From the NCBI GenBank assembly GCA_006937955.1, contig SSNP01000007.1, forward strand, positions 7,721,842-7,785,841: DNA of 64,000 nt, in the 5' to 3' direction. Source of the DNA: Pachypanchax playfairii (taxonomy: Eukaryota; Chordata; Actinopteri; Cyprinodontiformes; Aplocheilidae). A model generated the notes under the pieces. It was not told the DNA's origin, ran no database searches, and was given only the letters and a program-made list of their open reading frames with translations. A program made the position numbers and the translations under genes. Below, piece by piece: positions 1-10,812 of the stretch (the first letter of the stretch is position 1; every line of letters starts with the position of its first letter).

Positions 1-325
1 AACACCTATGATGCATAATGTAAATTCTAATTAAATATCTAGTGCAAATTAACGATTTACTGTAAAGAGAGTAAAGTTCCTTCAACATTTGACATTGCTG
101 AGAGTTCAAAATCAAGTTGATCATCTTAAATACATGTAATATGTCATATTTGTCAGCTTTGGACTAATAATTGTATTCTGAGCTTTGCAATATATTTTTG
201 ACTTTCCTTGTACACTGCTTTTACTGATATTGCCAACAGATGAATATGGATCAAAAAATTTACTTTTTTGTTCTAAATTTGTCTTCTTGAAACAAACAAC
301 ACTCAAAAAAAATATATTTCAGAAC

Positions 326-331
326 TTTATT
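326..331 (-). promoter_or_regulatory. candidate poly(A) signal for the possible terminal exon
   Basis: AATAAA on the minus strand, about 135 bases beyond the TAA at 466-468 and followed by a T-rich stretch. It only has meaning if the exon at 466-503 is real. Confidence 0.3.
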
Positions 332-465
332 GATTGATTGACTTTTATCTCAACAAATAGAAAAAAAGTACACATTTGTAAAATAATATTTATTTACAGG
401 ACTGTGTACATAATGCAAACAAAACATAAAATGACTTAATAAATATTTAAAATGTGATTAATTTA

Positions 466-503
466 TTACTTTGCAGCTTCCACAAGTGTTTCTTGGTCTT
501 CTG
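466..503 (-). CDS. possible 3'-terminal coding exon of an unidentified minus-strand gene
   Basis: Read on the minus strand, an acceptor (tgtttag) is followed by 2 + 36 bases encoding EDQETLVEAAK and a TAA stop. About 120 bases upstream on the same strand, an open frame reading STVKIG ends at a good donor (GTACGT at 615-620) whose phase (one base left over) joins correctly to give STVKIGAEDQETLVEAAK. An AATAAA on the minus strand lies at 326-331, beyond the stop. I do not recognise the protein and found no clear further upstream exons, so this could be chance. It matters because it would be the only gene in the first 10 kb. Confidence 0.3.
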
Positions 504-1648
504 CTAAACAACCAGTGTGTATAAAAAAAAGATAATTCAGCATTCATCAAGCAACAACACAAACATTTGTATTAAAATGTTCTCAAAGAATTGAATCTAC
601 TTTTAAAAAAATTTACGTACCTCCTATTTTGACAGTTGATTTAAAAAAGGAACAAGATGTTAAAGATGTTTGAAAAGCAGATAACAACTCAAAATTTTTA
701 GTTTAACTTTGAAAATCAATCTTAATCTTTAACTCATCACTAATATAGAATTCTGAAAACTTAGAAATACATGTGAAAATAAGACAGGTTACACAAAAAT
801 GATGAAAATGTGACCATGATGCTTGCAGTCACTGTGGTGCTGCTCTCTGGAACACGCAGCCTCCATAACAAACCACAAAAACTACTTAATCTCTCAGGCC
901 TATAAAAAAAAAACCACAGTGTGGGGTTGTATGTTTATGGATATTTGTGCTGTGGTTTTTTTTATTTTTTGCTGTGTTTTACTGTTTTCTTTACTTTCTA
1001 TTTTGTTATTTAAAGTATGTTGAGTTAATTCACACAGAATGTATAAAAAAAGCACATTTATAATTACTGCTGCTATTCCTTGTTAAATAGGAGTTACCGC
1101 AGTATCTCGCAATAATTCTTAAATTAACATTTTTATAATTCTTCTATTTATCTTAGTTTATATCTTAATGTTGTTTAATTCTATGGTTTATCATATTGTT
1201 CTATAAGAAAGCTTCTTGTTTGGCGTTTATGTTTTTTTTTTTTTTGTTTGCTTCATGTTTTTGAGTCTTATTTAATTCTAATAGTTTATTGTGGTCATGA
1301 AAAGCCAACAGTATGATTAAGGACCAAAACGTGACGCCATAATCTCATGTTTATGGGAACTGCCATGTTGTAATTTTTTTGGAATGAGAGTCTGGGCACC
1401 AAAGATATTGGGCTCAAAGCCATACCCACTCACGCAAACACAGGTGTGGTTTTGTAAAGCATCAGTTATCTAATTTCAACAAAATAGAAAGAAAAAAAAC
1501 TGTTTCGAACATGCTGTATCAATGTAAGAAATACTACAATCAACAGTAAAACTTAAATAAATGATTTGAGGTGTGTTTTTATTTTTTGATCAGAAAAATG
1601 TCCCATTCATTTACATGAAGGTGGCGTTAAAACGTTTAAGGCAGCCAG

Positions 1649-1661
1649 CCACTAGGGGGCG
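1649..1661 (+). promoter_or_regulatory. CTCF-like motif
   Basis: CCACTAGGGGGCG matches the core of the vertebrate CTCF consensus (CCASYAGRKGGC type). It sits 18 bases before the TTAA of the MITE at 1679. Only the motif match is seen; binding is not shown. Confidence 0.4.
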
Positions 1662-1678
1662 ATTGTTTTGTTTCAGTT

Positions 1679-2223
1679 TTAAAGAGGCCATTTCATACAC
1701 ATTTCAGGACGTTGTGGTTATTTCTTAAGTATTAACCAGTAATCTGTCTGCGTTAAAATCCGGGTGGCTCCTTCCGGCTTCTTCCATCAGGCTGCTTTGG
1801 CTGCTTCGTCAGCAGCTCGTTCATATTCATTGTTCGAATTTGCTGGACTCTGATTGGCTAACAAACTAGCCTATGAGAGCAAGGTATACTGTTTCCCGCC
1901 CCACTGTGCATGGCAACATCAGACGTCGTGTCTTCCTGTTTGCTACGTTATGCTACAGCTTTTAGCCAGCAGCATGCTAGGCGTGGTTTCAACTGCGGGA
2001 GCTGCCAGAACTAACGAACAAAGGAGTTGTGATGAAACAGATACAGGCCGTTCGAACTCGGGAGAAATCTGGTTTTATCGCCACCTGCGTAGTTTGAGAG
2101 ATAAAAACTGAAAAAGAAGTTGTTGACCTGTTTTCACCCACTATAAAGGTAAGAACACCTGTGGAGCTAAAATATTCAACAGAAACCTCAGAAAAACCGT
2201 TTTTAATGGAAGGGCCTCTTTAA
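1679..2223 (+). mobile_element. TTAA-flanked non-autonomous DNA transposon (MITE), copy 1
   Basis: The 545-bp unit is bounded on both sides by TTAA and has terminal inverted repeats beginning AAAGAGGCC at the left and ending GGCCTCTTT at the right. A second copy in the same orientation lies at 55209-55789, and the two align over nearly their whole length (for example the shared segment around GCCTATGAGAGCAAGGTATA). Copy 1 lacks about 40 bases present near the left end of copy 2. No transposase is encoded; the 85-residue open frame inside is not conserved in copy 2. A TTAA target site is typical of the piggyBac and Kolobok superfamilies, and I cannot choose between them from ends alone. Confidence 0.8.
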
Positions 2224-5200
2224 CTTCCGCTTTCTTTTCCTGTGTCCAGTTTACTATATAATTTTTGGTAGGTACAGTTTTGTATGTGTCAGACTTTCCT
2301 AATAGGTTTTGATTTAACTGGGAGTGGGATCCAACAGATATTGTTCACCTCAGTCCAGTAAGTCTTTTCTTTCATTTTTGGGTAAAAGTTAATGCGGATT
2401 CTTGATCTGCATTTTTTGAGTCAGATGACTTACAAAACACATTTTCGCTGCAACTCCTTCCATCCTGTTGGCTGACGGTTGTCTACTTAATCAAATTTTT
2501 AAGTTGTAGAGCCACCTGCAGGGTGAGGCTGCTTGGTTCTGGGTCAACAGACTGTTAAACTGTTGACCCATTGCTTTGTCCAATTCCTGAGTCACCTAGT
2601 CTCATGACTGCTAGCTTCAAGTTTCTAAACTACCAACTTCCAACCAGTTACCCAGGTTTTTCAGGGTGTGTTAGCCTGGCCTCTCTTCAGTTACCCTATT
2701 TTGAAAGCTATTTGTTGAATTTCAAGACTTCTACATTTAATTCTTTTATCTATCATTTTAACTGCCAGCTATAGCAGACATCAAACAAAGCACTGAAACT
2801 CCCAGATACTAACTGAACTTAGTTTTCTCCAAATTCCCAGGAGCTACCCTTTTCTTGTATTTTCATTTATTTATTTATTTTATTGCATATGTTGCTTTGT
2901 ATAAAAAATCAGTGTTGGTTTTCCCTGTTGATTCACAGACATCTTACTCTTTGATTTATTTCTAAAGTCAGATATGGGCCTTTCTGCGTTTACCTCTCCG
3001 TAGCTGAAAATCTCTGTCTTACATCTGCACAGTGTCAGTTCAACTCTGCAGTGGCTTATAATATTTATTAGTTGTCATTTGTTGAAACAGACAAAAAAAT
3101 CGACTTCCAGTGGAGTAACACATGATAAACTGTCACTCAAAATACATCTAGAAATGTGAAACACAGCAACAACTCAGCAGGGCCCTTAATCATCCCCAGC
3201 AGCCTTCATTCAGTTAGCCAGTTTGTCATAAATCCCAGTTTTTTATTGCGACTTAGTTCAACATTGAACAATTTCAGCCTGTTTGAGGCTGCCTTCAGAA
3301 CATGCTTGTGTTTCATGCTTACGAAAGTCCTACTGAAGTTTGAGTGGACAGAAAAACAAATGATCGCATAACGAGAACATAAACTTAGCAACAAAAAACA
3401 AGGAAATTTGAGTATTGTGGATTTACTTTTTGCTTCTTGCCAGTAAATTTTACAGTATTTGAAAGCCCATCTGTTTCTTATTATATGGCACCATATTTGT
3501 AACGAAAATGCATTTATGGGTTGAGCAGCAGAGGCATTCTGTGAGTTATGCTCGTAAAATATTAACCATATCTTTCCTACAGATGCTGACTTTGTACCAT
3601 ATGCTGATATTGATCCAGATAGTTTTCTTTCTGACTTTTTGTTACAAAAGAAGTTATTTCTTGAAAAGTTTAAGCATATCACAATTTAAGTTGTTGGGTT
3701 TTTTTGCTCATTTAACAGAACTTCCCAAACTTTTAGGAAACAGGGTTTATAGTAAAGTCGCTGGACATTTGGGGGTTTTGCTCCACATTATTTTAAAAAG
3801 TCATTGGTGTGTTTAAACAATGACAACAAGGTTTCGATGATTAAGACATATATTCGGAGCTCTATTACGCATGATCAGGATAGATCTGTGTTAGCAAGGT
3901 CGTGGAGGTTCATCATCATGGCAGCAGAGTTTTGGGGCCCTTGGAACACAGGGGCAGTGGTGGTAGTTATGGTGAGGTGTCGTGACTGACCCACTTTTAA
4001 ACCAACTCTCCGTTTAAAGGGTCCGAACGCCTAAGTACTGAAAGATTAGTCCCTAGAAGTCTGTGAAGCTGTGACCATTCTTCCTTCAGTGTAATATCAA
4101 CTCCCAGCGACCCAAAGAATGACTTACGCTAATCGCTACGGTCATAGCGGCTCTACTCTTTAGTCGTTGCACTTGTTTCCGTCTAGAATTTTTTAATAGC
4201 TAGTAAGGTATTAGCTATAAGGTCACTATTTAGGTGTAGGTACTAGCAACCAATCGGAGATGTCTTTATTCTGGCAAAGGGAGACCTTTAAGTTGTTACC
4301 TCCCAGGAGAACCTTTTTTTTATGTGAAAGAGGGATAAATAGCTACTCATAATTTGTTTTTGATGGTTTTTATTAAAGCAGATTTAGCAAGGGAAGCGTG
4401 CATCAGCAATCAATACGAATATAAGGATATAAAAACATATCTTCTCATAAGTAACTTCAATTTAACTAAAATATTCAATTAGACTTGTAGTATGTTAAAA
4501 ATGTACAGACTAATTCTAAAATGACCAGTTGATGTTCCACTTTAACTGCTTCTGGAGAAGTATTTTTGTTCTTTCAATCAACAGTAACTAGCGAAACCTC
4601 AGCATGGCTCAAAGGGTTTATTCATTCACCAACGCAGAGCACAAAAAACAATCTTTAAGCCACAGTAGAGGCCCTGAACCTGCCGTTACGTGGTCAGGAT
4701 GTCTGCAGGAGTATTTCCCATGGTGTGCTGTGGGAATGGGACCCTGCAGACTGTGAAGGGTTTACACTGAGGCTCCAGGGTAGGCTTATTTAGGGTGGAT
4801 TTAACATAGCATTCTTGGATGTTGAGTAGTCTTAAGGTTTCAAAGAACCACTTGGTCTTTCATTAAGTTTATATGGAGAAAGGTGTTTGTAAGACACAAA
4901 TTAAATAACAGAAAACTGCATGTCTGATTTTCCCCAAAAAAATAACAGCAAAAAATAAATCTGTTTGGAATTCTCTTTAGCTTGGGGTGGGAAAGAAATT
5001 ACATGAGATCAAGATAATAAACCTTGTTTTGTGCTATTAGAGGAATTTTTTGATTTTTTTTGTCTTGAGAAAACTTTAATTAATTAGAAAATAAAACTCA
5101 GGGTCACATGAAAGTTGTGTTGCTTTGTTAAAACTAAAGAGTTTTTTTTTTTTTAAGAAAGAAGGGGTTATTTAAATCGATGTACTTTTTTTATCTTAAG

Positions 5201-7754
5201 ATCACGTGATAAAGATGTTAAAGCTGGAAAATCACAACAGCCAATAATTATTTTACCCTGATGTAGATCTGCTTTTGTATGGATTCCTGACTGTTTTGAT
5301 GTTGTATTCTTAATATGTTTTCTTTATTGTGACTGTGTTTCTCTTTCCAGTGCAATGAAATTTAGATTAATTATATACAGTGCACTACAATTCAGAGAGA
5401 TTAAATATTTAATTACAACCAAACGTAGTTTTAACATCATGGAGTTTCAACATGGAACATGACATCAGGTTTGTCTGAAATGTTTATTAGAAAAAATGAG
5501 CTCGCTTGTCTTGAACAAGCAGTTCAGGAAAACAAAAGTTTATGTTTTGCACATCTAACAAAGACACTTAGATATATTAAACTATGTAAAAGAACAGCTT
5601 AAACATTCACATGAAGGTTTTTCATTCACTTGATTTGGGTGATTTCTAGGCTTGTTTGATGTCAGTTTCCAAATTAAACAGAAACATAAATACATAAATA
5701 AATGTAATAAATGTAAGATTAATATTAAGAAATATTTGTTTTGAATAAAATATCAGTCATTAAAAATAAAACATCAGGTTGGTAAAAATAAAGAGTTTTA
5801 AAAGGTAATTCTCTTAAACTCATATTGTGTGTTAACAATAAAAACAGCTTAACAAGGTTTGAAAGTTAGTGACAATTAGTGTAAATAATAATGACCATTA
5901 GCCAGAGGGGACACAGATTCAATCCTAGCATCCCCCACCACACGGATCACTCAGCACTCCCTTAAAAACAGATTGTTTATCTCAATGGAATCTTCCAGGT
6001 TAAAGAAAGAATGAACAAAAGCTCCAAGTCATTGTCTCAGATGGGTTATATATTCATTTTAATGTTATTTCTGTTATGTGTGTCTAATATAGATGTTCTT
6101 TGTTATGAAATCAATGAAAACTGAACTGAAGAAAAAATCACTTTAACACATTTACATGAAGGTTTTTTTAGTGTGCTTATCCCTCTTTTGGGGTTTAGAG
6201 TCATTTATCTTCTGCCTTGATCTCTAAGTCTTTTTTTAGGTCTTTTCTTTCAAAACATCCCTCTTTAATGGTTTTCAGCTCTGGACTGTGGCTGCTTCAC
6301 TTCAAAATGCTGATATTGTTCTCCGCTAATAATTTCTCAGCCTCGGTAGATATATTATCTTGTTGAAAGATTGATGTTTTCTTTGAGAATCAAAGCACTA
6401 TTTTCTCCTTTCTTTGCTCATTCATGGAGAAAATGTTCTTTCAGTTGAATGCCTCCTCTTCTCTTTCATTTTATTCAACCGTGTAAGTGATGAGCAAAAT
6501 CTGTCTTCTTCATCCAGGCAATATTGAAAAGCCTGAACAAGCTTGTCCAAATGGATGCCAATTTTTCAATTCATTTGTCTGAATGTTTTGGTCAGAAAAT
6601 TGTTCCAGTCAATCTGGATGGCCCAGAGATGATCCATGGACTTTAGGTAAACTTTGGAAGAGAATAGTGCTGAAGATTCTGCAGGATGAAATCGGTGTGG
6701 GGAAAAACCTGGCCTTAGGCAGCAATAGGTATTCCAAGAAAACAATGATAAGAAACAAGGAGCCAGATTGGTTTAATAAAGATAACAAACATTTTGGAAT
6801 AGTCCACAACTGAATCCTGTCAAGCATCTATAGAGATAACGACCGATAAACTGATTCATTTGATGATTAAATAAAACCCAAATAAAGATTTGTTGATAAA
6901 CTATTTATCATTTTTACAAATAAGTATTAAGGTAACTATGATATAAAACACCTGGAATGTATTTTTAAAATAATAAAATTCTCAACACCATTTCTAACAC
7001 ATTCTCTGTCTGTTACTCTTCATGTCCTTTGCAGCCAGAAGAAACAGGTCAAGCACTATTTCATTTGGGTTTCGCTGTATGTTTACTTTAACCTTCCTTT
7101 TCTTCCTCCTCCCATGCTCACACATGCATATTATGACAAGTGCATGAACTAAATTCCTCACTGCACCTATAAATACTGGAAAAGAAACACTATAAAGTCC
7201 AGTTTAATCTTGGGGTCCAGTGGAAAGGCTTTACTGAACCTGNAGGTGTTTTATTTTGAAATGCCTCATATGAAACTTTCTCTCTCACTTCTGACCACAA
7301 ACAAACTAACAGAAATAATACTTGCATTTTCACTTTTCTTTTACTTATGACTCCATTTTCTTCTTTTCTTTTGCCCAAATAAATCTCTTGGAGAACAAAG
7401 TTAGGAATATTCTGTATTTTTCTTAACCATAAAATTCTAGCATATATTACACATATGAAGCAGACTCCTAATCCAGCTGTGAACATTTGTTTTTATCAAA
7501 AACTATCCAAACAAAGGTAACTAACATCTTATGAGAAAACTGATTTCAGTTGCAGAATAAAGTCCTGTTAGCACAATTATGACCACATGCAACAAGAACC
7601 ATAAGACTGATCTAAACTACAGTGTTTATTTAAGTTGTTGTAAATGTGTCTACTGTTTGTCTTATAAAAAGGTTTGTGGTCTGAGTTTAACAGAACACGC
7701 CATCAAATAGTTTCTACAGGACATACAGTGTTGGCGTTAGCGTGATTTTGAATT
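2224..7754. other. AT-rich intergenic DNA, no gene recognised
   Basis: About 5.5 kb with homopolymer A/T runs and only short open frames (the longest is 158 codons at 3206-3682 on the minus strand) that match no family I know and lack splice context. The stretch 6240-6830 has a somewhat coding-like texture and could be an old transposon relic, but I could not assign it. One base is undetermined at 7243. Confidence 0.6.
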
Positions 7755-8003
7755 TTAAGTTTGTTTATATATTTTTTTTATGACAAGAAATCCAAATGCT
7801 TTGCTCTGAGTTTCTGTGACTCCTTCAGACCCTGATGGCTTTCCAGTATTATGTGGAACTGTCTTTGTTGTCCCCTGACTTCGGATCATTGTTTTAAAAC
7901 ATTCTACATTTTCAAAGATTTTGTCAAAAGTAGTCTGAAACTCTTGGAGTAAAACCAGAGTGTTCATCTGATTAAGCTTGACATAAGCGAGGTCATCGCC
8001 CAT
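7755..8003 (-). CDS. unrecognised 82-codon open frame beside an assembly gap
   Basis: An ATG-initiated frame (starting MGDDLAYVKLNQMNTLVLLQ) runs 82 codons to a stop. Its composition is more protein-like than the surrounding AT-rich frames, with amphipathic, leucine/phenylalanine-rich helix-like segments near the N terminus. The upstream side runs into the 947-bp gap within 50 bases, so the true start or a preceding exon may be missing. I do not recognise a domain. It could be the last exon of an unknown gene, a relic, or chance. Confidence 0.2.
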   Translation of the reverse strand: MGDDLAYVKLNQMNTLVLLQEFQTTFDKIFENVECFKTMIRSQGTTKTVPHNTGKPSGSEGVTETQSKAFGFLVIKKIYKQT

Positions 8004-8050
8004 TGTATTGATGTTAAAATGAAAGTAATCCCTGTGGTTCTCTCAGAAAG

Positions 8051-8997
8051 NNNNNNNNNNNNNNNNNNNNNNNNNNNNNNNNNNNNNNNNNNNNNNNNNN
8101 NNNNNNNNNNNNNNNNNNNNNNNNNNNNNNNNNNNNNNNNNNNNNNNNNNNNNNNNNNNNNNNNNNNNNNNNNNNNNNNNNNNNNNNNNNNNNNNNNNNN
8201 NNNNNNNNNNNNNNNNNNNNNNNNNNNNNNNNNNNNNNNNNNNNNNNNNNNNNNNNNNNNNNNNNNNNNNNNNNNNNNNNNNNNNNNNNNNNNNNNNNNN
8301 NNNNNNNNNNNNNNNNNNNNNNNNNNNNNNNNNNNNNNNNNNNNNNNNNNNNNNNNNNNNNNNNNNNNNNNNNNNNNNNNNNNNNNNNNNNNNNNNNNNN
8401 NNNNNNNNNNNNNNNNNNNNNNNNNNNNNNNNNNNNNNNNNNNNNNNNNNNNNNNNNNNNNNNNNNNNNNNNNNNNNNNNNNNNNNNNNNNNNNNNNNNN
8501 NNNNNNNNNNNNNNNNNNNNNNNNNNNNNNNNNNNNNNNNNNNNNNNNNNNNNNNNNNNNNNNNNNNNNNNNNNNNNNNNNNNNNNNNNNNNNNNNNNNN
8601 NNNNNNNNNNNNNNNNNNNNNNNNNNNNNNNNNNNNNNNNNNNNNNNNNNNNNNNNNNNNNNNNNNNNNNNNNNNNNNNNNNNNNNNNNNNNNNNNNNNN
8701 NNNNNNNNNNNNNNNNNNNNNNNNNNNNNNNNNNNNNNNNNNNNNNNNNNNNNNNNNNNNNNNNNNNNNNNNNNNNNNNNNNNNNNNNNNNNNNNNNNNN
8801 NNNNNNNNNNNNNNNNNNNNNNNNNNNNNNNNNNNNNNNNNNNNNNNNNNNNNNNNNNNNNNNNNNNNNNNNNNNNNNNNNNNNNNNNNNNNNNNNNNNN
8901 NNNNNNNNNNNNNNNNNNNNNNNNNNNNNNNNNNNNNNNNNNNNNNNNNNNNNNNNNNNNNNNNNNNNNNNNNNNNNNNNNNNNNNNNNNNNNNNNN
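8051..8997. other. assembly gap (947 N)
   Basis: Undetermined bases. Open frames spanning it are artefacts of reading N as open. Isolated single N bases also occur at 7243, 52325 and 60063. Confidence 0.99.
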
Positions 8998-9968
8998 TCA
9001 CATTGTTGCAGACTTTTAATAAAACTCTGAATATTAAGTAAAAGTTTACTGCTAATTACTATTTCTTTACATTCACTTCTAAACATAAAACTGCTTTTTT
9101 ATTTTGAGATGTTTGATGCAATTTATGGACTCTGATGTGTGTTTTTGTCCACTGAGTGTTCTTATATTCATCAAGGAAAGAGTTCAAGTGATCTTCGTTA
9201 ATATTCATTAATATTATCAAGTGCACACAATTACATACCCTACACACAATACACTAAACCAGAATCATGCTTGACAGTACTGAGTATAGAGTTGGTGTTC
9301 CCTTGCGATCATTAGTCTTTTAAAAAAGGAACCCAAAACCTTTTCTTTTTTTAAAAAAAAGGAGCCTAGACTTCTTCTGCTGCTTCTTGAAAATGTTTAA
9401 CCATATTTTTGGTCAATATTAAAATGTTTTTTCTGTTTAAAAGTTTGAAATAAAATAAAATCTTACCCATCTTAGATCGTTTGTTGAATGGCCTGGGTTA
9501 TGACAAATAGAGTTTATGTCCTAAAAGACGGATCTGACTAGTGCAAATGCAACCAAGACCAAAATGGATGACTGTAATCCTAAAACAACTTCAGTCTTAA
9601 GAAGTTTATAGAGATTCTTGTGAATGCTGTTAAACAGGCTGTCAGTTATACATTATTACACACATTACACTGGTATTTATAGACAAATACTATAATTATT
9701 TACAAGCATCTGCTGCCATCTTAAAGCAGCACCAGTCTAGCAGCAATCCACTGAATTACCCAAACCACCATCGTTTGGGTTTGACACCCATATTTTGTCA
9801 GAAATATTAAAAAATTGTGGACAAATTTTTGGGTACACTTCTGTCAAAGAAAGAAAAACCCACAGTGATGACTGAAATAACTTGAAACAGACAAAAGTAA
9901 TAATGAAATTCTAATGAAAGACAACTAATAAAAATCCTTTTAAAACCTTTTAGGACAATTACAACTAT

Positions 9969-10300
9969 CTATTGATTTCTGTAACACTCAGTGAGACTCC
10001 TGCACCCGTCAACAACTATTTTAATCCACTCCTCATAAGCAAACTGTTCCAGCTGTCTCAGGTTTGAAAGAAAGTAATATTATAACCTACGACTAAGGTT
10101 ACCAAGCTTTCTGACAGTTGGCAGCACATTTTTCTCCAGAATACTTTGATAGTCTTGAGATTATATTGTACCCTGAACAGATGCATGACACCTGGTACCC
10201 GTCGAAGCAACCAGCCCCAGAACATAACCGAGCATCTATTACATTTCACCACAAGTACAGAGTTCTTTTCTTTCTGATTTGACTTGCCCAATTTTGTACC
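9969..10300 (-). pseudogene. degenerate Tc1/mariner-like transposase fragment
   Basis: Two pieces of a fish Tc1-like transposase are visible on the minus strand. The first (about 10291 to 10068) holds a CSVMFWGW-type motif and the following helix region, comparable to the GGGSVMLWGC segment of Tc1 family enzymes. The second (about 10068 to 9969) reads SNLRQLEQFAYEEWIKIVVD and continues to a CRSL...YR end and TAG, the usual C-terminal tail. The middle part that carries the DNDPKH motif is deleted, and the frame shifts between the pieces, so it cannot encode active transposase. It is a dead insertion downstream of edn3. Confidence 0.75.
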
Positions 10301-10675
10301 ATCAGTTCAAGTGACATTTTCCCTGCAAAATTTGTGGATTGTCAATATTCAGAATTCCAGTATGTCATTCTTATGATTTATTTAAACAAACACTGATGTA
10401 CCTTGACCTTGGAGTTCACTTCTACTCTAATTTGTAAATTGTTCTGAGCTCTTTGGTGTTATTTGACTCTTTAATTAGTCGTCTATTTTCCTCTTGCATC
10501 CACATCCAGGGAGGATGGCTACAGTCCTGCGGACCTTAAACTGATGATGATGATAATATAATACGAGAGCATCAAGCTGCTAGAAGATTCATTGGTTATG
10601 TAATTTAATGTAAAGCTAATAATGTGAACATGCACAGCTATAAAATGTTTCATACATGTTTTCATACAGCAGTAA

Positions 10676-10681
10676 TTTATT
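10676..10681 (-). promoter_or_regulatory. edn3: candidate edn3 poly(A) signal
   Basis: AATAAA on the minus strand, about 130 bases beyond the TAA that directly follows exon 3. It supports, but does not prove, a transcript that ends without splicing exon 3 to further exons. Confidence 0.4.
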
Positions 10682-10812
10682 TGCACAAAAGTTCAAACCA
10701 AAAATCTATTTCTTCAAACTGAGGTTATTCAACAAGTTATCCACAGTGTATATCACTCATTATCAGCTGAATATGTATATAACACAACACATGTTGATAT
10801 TTTAACCCAGTT

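Noticed and set aside
3206..3682. 158-codon open frame on the minus strand
   Set aside because: Composition is that of random AT-rich DNA, no domain is recognisable, and there is no splice or start context; the overlapping plus-strand frame is equally open.
6240..6830. Possible transposase relic
   Set aside because: Texture suggests old coding DNA, but no diagnostic motif could be read on either strand, so it is not listed as an element.
7964..9086. Long open frames of 340-347 codons
   Set aside because: They consist almost wholly of undetermined bases in the assembly gap.
10510..10560. Possible edn3 exon 4 on the minus strand (short frame ending SLRSAGL)
   Set aside because: It fits the phase but is only seven codons, has no similarity to endothelin-3 tails, and its acceptor is weak.
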